From assembly GCA_001600355.1 (NCBI GenBank), contig BCJU01000001.1, forward strand, positions 1,137,178 to 1,201,177: a stretch of 64,000 nt of DNA, given 5' to 3'. This stretch comes from Meira nashicola (Eukaryota > Basidiomycota > Exobasidiomycetes > Exobasidiales > Brachybasidiaceae). The notes under the pieces were generated by a model that worked only from the letters and a program-made list of their open reading frames with translations, had not been told where the DNA came from and ran no database searches. Position numbers and translations under genes: made by a program. Below are positions 20,066-29,188 of the stretch, piece after piece. The stretch's first letter is position 1. The number at the start of each line of letters is the position of its first letter.

Positions 20066-21575
20066 AGAATCCTAACAGAAGGGTTTAAAGCTTAATGAGT
20101 GCTTTACCAAGCTTTCCTCATTTTTCGATAGTATTGATCCAACCCTTACCTAGATTATTATCATTTCGTTTCTTAATAAACCTCCTTTGTCCCCTAATTT
20201 TATAAATTTAATAAAACTTCACCCCTATATCTGAATAGGCCTTTTCACGGCTATAAGAATCTTTATATGATTAATATCACTTACGCTTAAATTGTGACAC
20301 TAGCCTGTTAAACACATTATTGAAGGAATTTTGGTTGTCTGAGTGACACAATAGTGTTTCCTATAAAAAAAATAAAATAGATAATAATAATATAGCTTTA
20401 ACAATATGTAAGTATATAAATTGAACATTTAATAGACTCATATACTTTATTGATGGCGTAGATGCGACAACGGTCATGATATGCTCTTATAGCTCGACTG
20501 TTAGCCCGCGGGATTAGCATTGACGCAATAATATCAGCCCGTACTCATATATGTTTGAACGCCATCAACTTATCATCAAGGCTGAACTGGAGGAGGCGCC
20601 GGCGCAGCGCGTATTTTTGAAGGAGTGCCGCATTCTAGTATAACCCACGAATATATAAACTCTCCTTTTTGATCTCTTTCCGTTCTCTCTCTCTACAACA
20701 ATCTTTATTTATCAAACTTGAATCAATTCAAAAATGTTTTCAACTCTCAAGAAATCAATCGCAATCACCCTTATTGCACTTATCGTTAAAGTGTCAGCTT
20801 TACCTATTGAAGTACGTACCTTATAATCATCTTCAAAAAAGAAGTCATTAAACTAAACATCCTGTTCTTTCTCCCTTTCTCTTATAGAATTTTGCTAGAC
20901 GTATGATTCCTGGCAATGCAGGCGCCGCACAAGCATGTCATAATATTCATGGATGCTAAAGACTGCTGAAAAAAGTTTTCAAGAAGCAAGTAATTTACAC
21001 GTCAATCAATATTTGACCATGCTTCCCTTATTCTCTCGATAGAATCTGATGATTCACCGTACGAGTACCCTATCTATATCATTGTCGTTTTCATTTTTCA
21101 ATAAACCTCCTCTATCCTCTTTTTATACAAATTCAATGAATTTTCCCCCTATATCTGAATAAGCCTTTTCACAGCTATAAGATGCTTTGCTCGATTAATA
21201 ACACTTACGCTTAGATTGTAACACTAGCCTGTTAAACACATTATTGAAGGAGTTGAGATTATAGGAATGACATAATACATAGTGTTTTTCTATATAAGAT
21301 TAAATACATAAAGTTAAACAATATAATTTTAGCAATATATAAGTATACGGGCTAGCGGGACTAGCTATAACGTAATGATATCAACTCGTACTCATATACT
21401 TTTAAACGCCATCAATGTTTACGTAGCTAGGAAAATAAGTAGAAATGTTAAAATTATATCCTACGTGAAGTTTATGATGGCCTTAAACGTATTCAAAGAG
21501 TATTTTTTCTTATTTTTGTTTTTCTCTTCTCTCTACAATCATCTTTCAACTTATCAAATTTAAGCTACCTTAAAA
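20066..21575 (+). repeat. Tandem segmental duplication carrying micropeptides 6-8
   Basis: Start-to-start spacing is 897 bp (copy 6 to 7) and 842 bp (7 to 8). The 3' flank of copy 6 (about 20221..20330) matches that of copy 7 (about 21145..21255), sharing CTATATCTGAATA and GCCTGTTAAACACATTATTG. The 5' flank of copy 7 (about 20528..20570) matches that of copy 8 (about 21372..21415), sharing CGTACTCATATA and AACGCCATCAA about 190 bp before each ATG. The duplicated unit therefore includes promoter, gene and 3' region. Confidence 0.75.
20734..20959 (+). CDS. Two-exon secreted micropeptide 7 (C-X5-C at C-terminus)
   Basis: Exons 20734..20811 and 20888..20959, intron 76 nt (GTACGT..TAG), phase 0, 49 residues. 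Exon 1: MFSTLKKSIAITLIALIVKV then SALPIE. Exon 2: NFARRMIPGNAGAAQACHNI and HGC, ending in cysteine. Compared with copy 6, the frame IPGxxGAAxxC is kept while the loop residues differ completely (YKTNS against HNIHG). A dibasic RR replaces KR at nearly the same place. Confidence 0.74.
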
Positions 21576-21790
21576 ATGTTTTCAATTTTCAAGTGATTCA
21601 CTTTTATCACACTTATTGTTATCGTTGTAGTATCAGCTTTACCTCGTGATGTACGTACCTTATAGATCTACTTATAGAAGTTAAAGATGCCTAACCTTAT
21701 TCTTCCTTTTATCAGGCATCTTTATATCGTCTAGAGCAAAGCCTTGCTGTTGTCGGCTGTAATAATGGAACTAACAAAACTGCCTGTTAG
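21576..21790 (+). pseudogene. Micropeptide 8, broken by an early stop codon
   Basis: Exons would be 21576..21650 and 21716..21790, intron 65 nt (GTACGT..CAG), matching copies 6 and 7. Codon 7 is TGA (21594..21596) where the other two copies have a lysine codon, so translation from this ATG stops after six residues. The rest of the frame is intact: a hydrophobic stretch ending VSALPRD, then an exon 2 ending VGCNNGTNKTAC. Splice sites are undamaged, so the loss is recent. No in-frame downstream ATG would restore the signal peptide. Confidence 0.75.
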
Positions 21791-22037
21791 AGGTTACTAA
21801 AGGATTAAGCAAGATGAAATTTATAGCTCAATGAAATCAGGTCACACTTTCCTCAGAGTGACACTTGATATTTCAATAAGCAAATCGGCTTAGATCATTT
21901 ATACTTCCTTTCATATAACCTTTTTGATCCCCTTCTTCTTTTATAATCTTATGTATTTTACTGAAGTACATCAGATATAGAGTGTTCGAAGTGTAAAAAG
22001 ATAATGCAAAACTTGTGCACACAAGAGCATTTATCCA

Positions 22038-22562
22038 CTATACTCCACAATCTTCACGCTTTTCAAATGGCAAAGTTTCACTTCCGTCCAAATTGTCGCG
22101 TTTTTTGAAGGGACCGGAAACGATGATTTTGTAGTATGAGGCAGGATTATTGATGTCAATTGTTTCTGTTCCCGAAATACCATTGACTCCCAAATTTTGA
22201 CAAGCAATCTTGTTAGAAGTGAAACAACCAGAAGCAGAATAACTTGCGAGATAATATGTTCCCAAAACGATCGTATCGGATGACTTGTAGATCACAATTT
22301 TCGTTTTACCTTGTACGTTGTAACAAACGTTTTGGAAGTCATAAAATGGTTTTGTGCAAGAATCGCCTGATGAATCACAAAATTGAATATAAAAATCGTC
22401 ATCACGACGATTGAAACGTGTGGTGAGGTCGTTGGCACTTTGTTCACCTGAAACATCTTTGCGAATCAATTCTGGTTGATCATTGTTTGACGTAGGAGAC
22501 GCGTTCAATTGAGAAATAGCTATAAATGCAATTGCAAAGAATGAAAACAGCTTGAAGATCAT
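22038..22562 (-). CDS. Secreted cysteine-containing protein, divergent paralogue A
   Basis: 174 residues from the ATG at 22562 (MIFKLFSFFAIAFIAISQ); upstream in-frame codons to 22592 only dilute the signal peptide. A propeptide-like segment ends at RFNRRDDD, with dibasic Kex2-type sites; another KKR lies near the C-terminus. The mature part has FYIQFCDSSGDSC, NVCYNVQGKT, SGCFTSNKIAC. The spacing FC-x5-C, then a third cysteine, then an aromatic/basic strand recurs in the 22913 gene and in the partial gene at 63701. Predicted small beta-rich secreted protein; family not recognised. CGGATCCG and a TATA-like element lie upstream. Confidence 0.75.
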   Translation of the reverse strand: MIFKLFSFFAIAFIAISQLNASPTSNNDQPELIRKDVSGEQSANDLTTRFNRRDDDFYIQFCDSSGDSCTKPFYDFQNVCYNVQGKTKIVIYKSSDTIVLGTYYLASYSASGCFTSNKIACQNLGVNGISGTETIDINNPASYYKIIVSGPFKKRDNLDGSETLPFEKREDCGV

Positions 22563-22629
22563 ATTGGAGTACGTTGTCAATCTTAAAGACAATTGAAGTT
22601 GAGGATGATGTTGAAGAGAGAGAAACTTT

Positions 22630-22637
22630 CGGATCCG
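22630..22637 (-). promoter_or_regulatory. CGG-AT-CCG palindrome upstream of paralogue A
   Basis: CGGATCCG lies 68 bp before the 22562 start and next to an ATTTATAAA element. It has the same CGG-N2-CCG form as the sites in front of the HsbA genes 30 kb away. Confidence 0.35.
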
Positions 22638-22912
22638 TATTTATAAACCCTAGAGTGAGCGATCAACGCAGCGCAAAGTACTGTTTTTAACGGCACAATC
22701 AGATTGCGTTACATACCTCGTCGGATAAAAATACGTAGGCATTCCACAACATTTAAGACGCGGAAGAGCGTGACGCATGAATGCTGCTGCATGAAAAATG
22801 GAGGTGGACTACAATTCTCACAGAAGTGGGAGTACCTTTGTAGTTATGCTGACCTTTTTAAATGAATTCCTTCCTTTCCTTTCTTCTTTAACGTCATCAC
22901 AATATTACCAAG

Positions 22913-23356
22913 ATGAATCTCAAGTTCTACATCGTGTTTTTTACGGTCCTTTCCGTCTATTTCGCTTTAGCATCACCCATTCCAAAACAAGCAGATGATA
23001 ATCCGAAACGTGATACAGTGATCAGCTCGTCAACCAACAATGAACTCTTAAAACGAGGAAAAGCTCTGAATGTTTGGGTGGAATTTTGTGAAGAAGGTGG
23101 TGTTAATTGCGTTGGTTATATTGATCCATATAACAACAAATGTTTTACCATCTTTGGTAAAAAAACCTACATTCGCTTTCATTCTCAACTTTTATTGGAT
23201 CGTAACAGTTTCACTTTGAATACAGCTTCTTTGGATTATAAGAATTATTGTCCCAAACCTGCTTTAGCTGCTCAAACGTTTACGCGTCCGCAGACCGAGA
23301 AGTTGTTAAAGATCAATGACCCAGGTATCAAATATTATTTCACCTATCCTTACTGA
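22913..23356 (+). CDS. Secreted cysteine-containing protein, divergent paralogue B
   Basis: 147 residues, intronless, 350 bp head-to-head with paralogue A. Signal peptide MNLKFYIVFFTVLSVYFALA; dibasic sites follow (NPKRD and LLKRG), so a propeptide is likely. The mature part, VWVEFCEEGGVNC, then NNKCFTIFGKKTYIRFHS, aligns with A around the first three cysteines; the second half has diverged. It ends FTYPY, aligning with the A segment before its extra C-terminal tail. Function unknown; a secreted effector or wall protein would fit. Confidence 0.75.
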   Translation: MNLKFYIVFFTVLSVYFALASPIPKQADDNPKRDTVISSSTNNELLKRGKALNVWVEFCEEGGVNCVGYIDPYNNKCFTIFGKKTYIRFHSQLLLDRNSFTLNTASLDYKNYCPKPALAAQTFTRPQTEKLLKINDPGIKYYFTYPY

Positions 23357-23816
23357 AAGGTCTCAAATCCATTCGTGCAAGTCGTGAATGGCACAAGCAA
23401 TAACAGAAAAAGGACAATTTTACTCAAGGAAAACCTCATACATTTGAGTTCACGTAGTGAATACACAAAACCGAAATATGATTCGTATGAACTTACTGTG
23501 CAAATTGACCCCAAAGTGTATGCGTTTTGAGGCTTGCAATTTGATTCCCTTTTCGCGCTTTCAGCTTGTCTTTTTCCCCACGCTATTTTGCATCTTCTTT
23601 TTATCAGCAGTCCCCCACAGTTTTGCAGGAATTGAAGACGCGCAGATATACCGCTATGGTACGGATATGTAACTGTAACCGGTAGCCGGGAGCTTGTGCT
23701 GGTTTATCCTTCTCCCTCTCCTCCATCTGGTACAAGGCAAATCTTTCATCCTCCTTCTCATCACTACAATCTTGGAAAAGCATAGTGTTACTGACATACT
23801 ATCAAATCAAGCAAAA
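23357..23816. other. Intergenic, promoter of the SDR gene
   Basis: No supported ORF. The last 100 bp are C/T-rich. Confidence 0.4.
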
Positions 23817-24818
23817 ATGGGCAAGAACGAAGGTATACAAGAGGCATACAAAGCCACATTGAAACGATTAGAGCAAATTCAAAATCATCTTCAAAACAAA
23901 CCTAGATCGGGACGATTGGCTGGAAAGGTATGTATAATTACGGGTGCAGGTAGTTTAAACGGTATCGGACGTGCTGCTGCTATTCAATTTGCACATGAAG
24001 GTGCTTCACATCTTTATCTTCTCGATTTCAATTCGGAAAACTTTGAAGATTTTCAAAAACTTCTCAAAGAACGTTATCCTGATGTGAAAGTTAGCTGTCA
24101 TGAATTTGATGCAGCAGACGAAGAAGCAATTAAAGGAATTTGTAAGAAAGCTATAGATGAAGCAGGAAAGTTGGATGTATTTTTCGCAAATGCTGCTCGT
24201 GCTACTGCCGCTCCACTCAATGCGACCGATAATGAAGATTTAGCGGAAACATTGCGTATCAATGTTAATAGTTGCTTCTTGGGTCTCAAATTTGGATCAG
24301 AAGCAATGCAAGTCACATCTTCGCAAAAGCCGGAATCAGGAGGTTCTATCATTCTTACAGCATCAGTTGCTGGAATCAGAAGCGGTGCAGGATCAGTAGA
24401 TTATAGTGCTTCGAAAGCAGCTGTTATCAGTCTTGCTCAAACTGGAGCATGGCAATTGGCTCGCACGAATATTAGAACCAATGCTATCTGCCCCGGGCTA
24501 ATAGAGACAGGTATGACGACGCCGCAATTTGAGATGGCTCGCGATCGAGGAACAGCTGGTAAGATCGGTCAGTTGAATCCGACAGGACGTTATGGTATCA
24601 GTGAGGAGGTGAGTACATAGGCGCTAAATATGTTGTAAGAGTCCGCGAGTCTCACTAATTCTCTTACATTTTCCTTCTCCTCTTCTTCATCTTTCAAGAT
24701 TGCAAACGGTGTTACATTCTTGGCCTCGGATGAATCATCTTACGTGAACGGGATCGCGCTTCCAATCGATGGAGGTCTATCTGCTAGTCACCCAGTCGTA
24801 CCTGGCAAATTCCACTAA
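23817..24818 (+). CDS. Short-chain dehydrogenase/reductase
   Basis: NAD(P)-dependent oxidoreductase, classical SDR fold, 303 residues. Exons 23817..24608 and 24699..24818, intron 90 nt (GTGAGT..AAG). Residues 1-35 form an N-terminal helix rich in Lys/Gln. The nucleotide-binding motif is [19 protein letters not shown], with an insertion relative to TGxxxGxG. The catalytic triad is visible as Ser in ILTASVAG, and Tyr/Lys in YSASKAAV. The cofactor-side block [11 protein letters not shown] and the C-terminal [20 protein letters not shown] (exon 2) are typical. The substrate cannot be told from sequence. Frame upstream of the ATG is open but has no other ATG. Confidence 0.92.
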
Positions 24819-24915
24819 ACTCACAAATATCAATATCAAAAACAAATAAAATTACACAGATACGGCTTGTGAAACCTGTAATGTACATGAACACTCTTAG
24901 CATTTGATTAAATTC

Positions 24916-25596
24916 TCAATCATCATCTTTGCGTTGTTTCTTTTTTGAACTTCCATTCACTTGAGCACTTCCCTCCTTTTCTCGATCACGCTTTTTACTC
25001 TTTGTTGGGGTCGAATCAACGGCATGTTTATCCTTCTTTCCACTGGTTGAAGGTGTACCAATTTCAGTCTTATCATCATCTTTATCCTTTTTACCTTTTT
25101 CCGATTTACCCTTTTCGCTTTTTGATGACTTTTCCGACTTTCCATCCTTTTCCGCTTTGTCAGTCTTTTCGCCCTTATCACCACCCTTTTTGGATAAAGA
25201 TGGACTTTGTTCTCGTGATCGACCTTCGTTTGCTTTTAGCTGTAGTGAACGAGTATAAGTTGAACTACTATTGCTAAACATACGATCTTCTATTGGAACA
25301 TCATTTGGATTCATTGCAAGGGCAGCGGCTGCTGATTTACTACTATGTCCACCCGTTGCAGTAGATTTAAGATAACCATCAAAACCTTTAACTATATTTC
25401 CTCCAGAAGCAGAAGTTGAAGCTAAATAAGATCCTTCAAATAAAAAGATTTGTGATTCCAAATCGGTTAATGTTCTATCAATTTGTCTCTTTTTATTAAT
25501 TCCTGTTTTTAATGCTTTCTTTGTTGTTTCATATCGTTGTTTTGCTTCTTCTAAAGATCCTACCAAAGGTGATTCTTGTTGTGCAACACTCGGCAT
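24916..25596 (-). CDS. EAF6: NuA4 histone acetyltransferase subunit EAF6
   Basis: Small nuclear subunit of the NuA4 (and, in yeast, NuA3) histone acetyltransferase complex. 226 residues, no intron. The conserved part is residues 10-130: a coiled coil with AKQRYETTKKALKTGINKKR, then LESQIFLFEGSYLA, GGNIVKGFDGYLK and IEDRMFSNSSSTY, all EAF6 hallmarks. The C-terminal 90 residues are a Lys/Glu/Asp/Ser low-complexity tail, longer than in yeast Eaf6 and probably disordered. It ends convergent to the SDR gene and starts 168 bp from the divergent JMJD7-like gene. Confidence 0.9.
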   Translation of the reverse strand: MPSVAQQESPLVGSLEEAKQRYETTKKALKTGINKKRQIDRTLTDLESQIFLFEGSYLASTSASGGNIVKGFDGYLKSTATGGHSSKSAAAALAMNPNDVPIEDRMFSNSSSTYTRSLQLKANEGRSREQSPSLSKKGGDKGEKTDKAEKDGKSEKSSKSEKGKSEKGKKDKDDDKTEIGTPSTSGKKDKHAVDSTPTKSKKRDREKEGSAQVNGSSKKKQRKDDD

Positions 25597-25764
25597 TGCA
25601 ATTATGTGTTTGTATGTGAATGGGTGTGGTGGTAATGATGGAGGTGTAGATGCAAGTGCATATCACGCTGCAGAACGCGACTTTTGTTTTGCTTAATTTT
25701 TTTCTATTTAGTCTACACCTTTCTCATGTTCCGAGCAAATAAATATCACCCATCTTGAACGCAA

Positions 25765-26862
25765 ATGTCGATAGAGGAAGCCATTGATGATGCGGCCAAA
25801 AGATTAGCAATCGAATCTAGATCACTTCTTGGACTTCCACAAGATGAAGATGGGTGTAAGTCAGGCAAATGGTTACGAGTACTTCGAATACCTCCGACTG
25901 CATTGCAATTTTCACAACACCTTTCTCGACATATACCACTTTTGATCGAAGGATGTATGCAAGATAGATCTTGTTTTCAAAGATGGAAAGATTCAAATTA
26001 TCTCATAAATACTATGGGATCAAGAAAAGTTCAAATCGCTCTCACGCCAAATGGAAGAGCAGATGATATTCATAATCACAATGGGAAGGACGTATTTGCT
26101 TTACCGGCAGAAGAACAAATGACATTTCGGGATTTATTCAAAACTTTTGACAAAGATAATCAGAGTACAACTATAGCTTACCTACAATCTCAAAATTCCA
26201 ATTTGACAGCACCAGTAGAAGATGGTCGGGGTGACTTATCTATCCTTCTGAAAGATTTGTTGAATGGTGCATCAGATGATAATCTATCCTCCAGAATGAA
26301 AAGCAGCACCTACCAATGGGCAAACGAAGCACTTGACTGTCAACCTGAAGCAATAAATTTATGGATAGGCACAGAGAAGAGCAGGACATCGATGCATCGT
26401 GATCATTACGAGAATCTCTTCTCCGTTATTAGAGGGACAAAAATCTTTACTGTTTATCCGCCATGTGAGGCTCACTTCTTGTGCGAAGATGAAGCATTTG
26501 ATGTGTTTCAATGGAGTATAAAACAAGACGAAAGCTGGACTCTTGAACCTTCAAGTACACCTCCGACACCTTGGATCCCAATCGATCCAACTCAATCATC
26601 TTCTTCCGAGCGAAATATTCGCTATCCGCTCTTTTCCAAAGCATTACCACCATTAACGATCGAAGTCAAAGAAGGTCAAACGCTATATTTACCTGCAGGT
26701 TGGTTTCATCACGTAAGCCAAAAAGGAGATAGGGAAGGCGTATGTATTTGTGTGAATTGGTGGTATGATTCGCAAATCGCATTCGGAGATAGATGGGCAT
26801 TAGAAACATTTGTCAAAGAAGTTGGCCAAATTTCGCGTGGAAAAGATCCGACACAATCATGA
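25765..26862 (+). CDS. JMJD7-like JmjC (cupin_8) oxygenase
   Basis: Fe(II)/2-oxoglutarate-dependent oxygenase; human JMJD7 is a lysyl hydroxylase of the DRG translation-factor GTPases. 365 residues, intronless. The iron-binding facial triad is visible: His211 and Asp213 in TSMHRDHYENLFSVIRGTKI, and a distal His at 315 or 316 in LYLPAGWFHHV. The block GTKIFTVYPP supplies the usual Lys for 2-oxoglutarate. PWIPIDPTQ and VNWWYD are also shared with JMJD7. The N-terminal helical part and the PPTALQFSQHLSRHIPLLIE segment match the family start. Compact divergent promoter with EAF6. Confidence 0.9.
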   Translation: MSIEEAIDDAAKRLAIESRSLLGLPQDEDGCKSGKWLRVLRIPPTALQFSQHLSRHIPLLIEGCMQDRSCFQRWKDSNYLINTMGSRKVQIALTPNGRADDIHNHNGKDVFALPAEEQMTFRDLFKTFDKDNQSTTIAYLQSQNSNLTAPVEDGRGDLSILLKDLLNGASDDNLSSRMKSSTYQWANEALDCQPEAINLWIGTEKSRTSMHRDHYENLFSVIRGTKIFTVYPPCEAHFLCEDEAFDVFQWSIKQDESWTLEPSSTPPTPWIPIDPTQSSSSERNIRYPLFSKALPPLTIEVKEGQTLYLPAGWFHHVSQKGDREGVCICVNWWYDSQIAFGDRWALETFVKEVGQISRGKDPTQS

Positions 26863-26984
26863 ATAATCTGTATCATAGCTTCAGCAACATTTCTCGTACG
26901 AAAGAACAAACTTATATCAATCACATGTCAGTTCGAAGTATATCATTTTTGCTAATCGTACAATAAGAAATACAGGTTGGTAGA

Positions 26985-27442
26985 TTACCGCTTTCCACCT
27001 TTTCCTCTGGTCGCTCTTCTTCCTTGACCTGTACGTGAGGGGAAGAAGAATAATAGTTAGTATGGTTATGTAAAAAGAATGAGAATCTTCGTCTCTTACC
27101 TTTCTTTGGAGGTCCCTTTCCGACTGCCTTTTTATGTTCGATATCCTTCAACCTTTGTAATTCTTTCAATTTGATCAAACCAGTTCTAGTTGTACCATCT
27201 GGAGCTTGCCATGTTTCACCATGACGTGGTCCACCAGGCCCATAAAGTGCCTTATTCAAAGGTTTCAAGCTTATTGTTGGTGGGTAATATGCTAACATTG
27301 ATGGACCAACAAGTCTCTTCCTTAGAAATTTTGCACCTGTTCGAATTGAAGGTGATTCTCCTAGCGGTCTTGGAGGTGTACTTTGAAATATTCTTGCTCT
27401 AGCTTCTGCCAAAGCATGAAGAATTGGAGTTGGCGGTCTCAT
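26985..27442 (-). CDS. RSM27: Mitochondrial small ribosomal subunit protein mS33 (Rsm27)
   Basis: 128 residues from two exons, 27442..27100 and 27028..26985, with a 71-nt intron (GTAAGA..CAG). The start MRPPTPILHALAEARARIFQ matches the fungal mS33 N-terminus, followed by IRTGAKFLRKRLVGPSMLAY and GKGPPKKG. The intron splits the GPPKKG|QGRR motif, and the second exon adds the Lys/Arg/Gly-rich tail (QGRRATRGKGGKR). mS33 sits on the head of the mitochondrial small subunit. Reading through the intron instead would give a non-conserved 90-residue tail, so the spliced form is preferred. Confidence 0.88.
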
Positions 27443-27749
27443 CTTAAAGTTGATTGTGTATGTGTGTGTATATATAGTCGAGGTGATTGGTGATAAAGAA
27501 GATCTTCTTTTGCTTGCTTTTCGCCGCCCAGTAGTTGCTACGCTAAAAAATAATCGATACACTTTCCTTTTTTTTATTATCACGGGACAAAATATCTGCC
27601 CTCACCTCTTTGGTGTATTTGAGTGAAGTACATACGCGTTAAAGTACAAGCGGCAGTCGGTCTGCCCACATTTTCCAACCTAATTAAACAAGCGGCGTCC
27701 GCCTTTTGGCATATGTAATTGGGCCCAATTCATGTTTAACGACGAATGA
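27443..27749. other. Intergenic, divergent promoter
   Basis: About 300 bp between mS33 and the voltage-sensor gene, with no feature beyond an alternating T/G run just upstream of mS33. Confidence 0.4.
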
Positions 27750-28985
27750 ATGCTTCAGGCACATCTGTCAGTGGAGAGCGTGCACACACATACATGTTTA
27801 AAGTGTTCAACATCGAATTCAATTCTCACTCTCTTCCGCAATATATACATCAAGGTTAAAATTCGAATAACGAACAAAGAAGAAACTCTTCAGTGCATCA
27901 ACGGCACAATAGTCAAAACGGCTAATCAATTCGGCAGCAGTGCTACCAAAGGTAGCCTGCAAGTGCCTAGAACACGACAAAGATACGCTCAAGGAGGCTT
28001 AAGTTACGGATTAGAAGATCCAATCTCAACAATGTCTTCTACAAGCTTATCTAACGGAGCTACACCAATCGGAAGCCGATCTACTTCACCCAGGTTGAAT
28101 TCAAATGCAGTCGGAAAAGGAAATGTTGCCATCCCAATCGCAGCGGATGATGGTGGAAAGATAGGAACAGGTCAAATTGTTGATCCGAATGGATATGGTG
28201 GAGGTGGTGCAGGAAGAACGAATATAGCAGGTGGTTTAGCGATTAATATACCAAACGGAGCTGGCTCACATTCAGCTCCAATGCCATCAAGGACGCATTA
28301 TAGATTATCAAGAACGGAAATCTTAAAAGGTTTAGCAAACAGATTTGTTCATTCGACAGCATATTTATACTTTTATGGGTCTATGGCATTAGCAAGTTTG
28401 ATGACCGTTTTCATTTCTCTCATTCAGGATTGTCCTGGAACATTATTTTACAGCTTAGAATTAGCAATTAACGCTTTATTGATAGCAGAAGTTGGTATAC
28501 GCGGTTATGCTTTCGGTAAACAATTTTGGAAATCTACATTCAATATAATCGATTTAGGTTTAGTAATGCTTTGTGCAATCACTCTTGCCGTTTTATTTTT
28601 CTCTCATGATTGTTCTCCTTATCGAAGAGGAAAAGAAGATCCCGAACCAGGAGAAGATTTACCTGGCTCAACTCAAGGAGGTCGAGGTGGTAGATCGGAA
28701 GAATTACTTGATAGTTTCTTATTGATCTTGCGAAATGCTGCTCAACTTGTTCGATTGCTAAGCGTTGTTCGTCGAAGTAGCTCAAACGTTACAACTCGCG
28801 TTCCAACGATCGATTTAGATGATGCACGAAGGTATAGTCTTGATTGGGATTTGGAAGAAGAAGGTTTACAAGCACGACAGCGGATGGCTGATGGAGGAGA
28901 CCGTAGTGCACGAAATCAACAAGGCAGAAATAATGAAGAACAAAGGCAATTATTTGATTATGAAGACGAAGATGATGAACTGTGA
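27750..28985 (+). CDS. Voltage-sensor-domain (ion-transport-like) membrane protein
   Basis: 411 residues in one ORF. Residues 1-200 are Gly/Ser-rich and probably cytosolic. Four hydrophobic segments follow: about 203-225, 231-252, 261-285 and 318-342. The fourth, LLILRNAAQLVRLLSVVRR, carries spaced arginines (328, 335, 341, 342) like an S4 voltage sensor, and the second has an acidic residue (Glu247 in LLIAEVGIRG). There is no pore region after S4; the protein ends with an acidic tail. This matches stand-alone voltage-sensor proteins (Hv1-like or other fungal VSD proteins), though an ion-channel subunit cannot be excluded. The true start may be the ATG at 28032 (MSSTSLSNG), because the first 90 residues are less typical. 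Confidence 0.72.
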   Translation: MLQAHLSVESVHTHTCLKCSTSNSILTLFRNIYIKVKIRITNKEETLQCINGTIVKTANQFGSSATKGSLQVPRTRQRYAQGGLSYGLEDPISTMSSTSLSNGATPIGSRSTSPRLNSNAVGKGNVAIPIAADDGGKIGTGQIVDPNGYGGGGAGRTNIAGGLAINIPNGAGSHSAPMPSRTHYRLSRTEILKGLANRFVHSTAYLYFYGSMALASLMTVFISLIQDCPGTLFYSLELAINALLIAEVGIRGYAFGKQFWKSTFNIIDLGLVMLCAITLAVLFFSHDCSPYRRGKEDPEPGEDLPGSTQGGRGGRSEELLDSFLLILRNAAQLVRLLSVVRRSSSNVTTRVPTIDLDDARRYSLDWDLEEEGLQARQRMADGGDRSARNQQGRNNEEQRQLFDYEDEDDEL

Positions 28986-29188
28986 AAGTTTTGCTCGAAT
29001 GTATAATGTACAACTTGTATTCTTTTTTCTCTTTATTCCAGTGCTTATCGTGCGAACAATGATCGAATTATTAATTATTCATTCACTTAATGATATGATA
29101 TGGATACAAAATATTATAATAAACCTCGACTCGAATAGTCAAGGAGGTCTAAAAGGATGCAATGGCAAACGTTATTTATTATTGTACT

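Noticed and set aside
15582..21790. Micropeptides as lipopeptide mating pheromone precursors
   Set aside because: They have cleavable signal peptides and none ends in a CaaX farnesylation box; the terminal cysteine follows a second cysteine and is the last or near-last residue.
15582..21790. Micropeptides as a dikaritin/ustiloxin-type RiPP cluster
   Set aside because: No UstYa/DUF3328 oxidase, Kex2 repeat precursor, or other tailoring enzyme is nearby; the only neighbour is a UPF0303 gene.
26985..27100. Read-through form of mS33 with a non-conserved C-terminus
   Set aside because: A standard GTAAGA..CAG intron gives the conserved GPPKKG-QGRR tail and a family-typical length.
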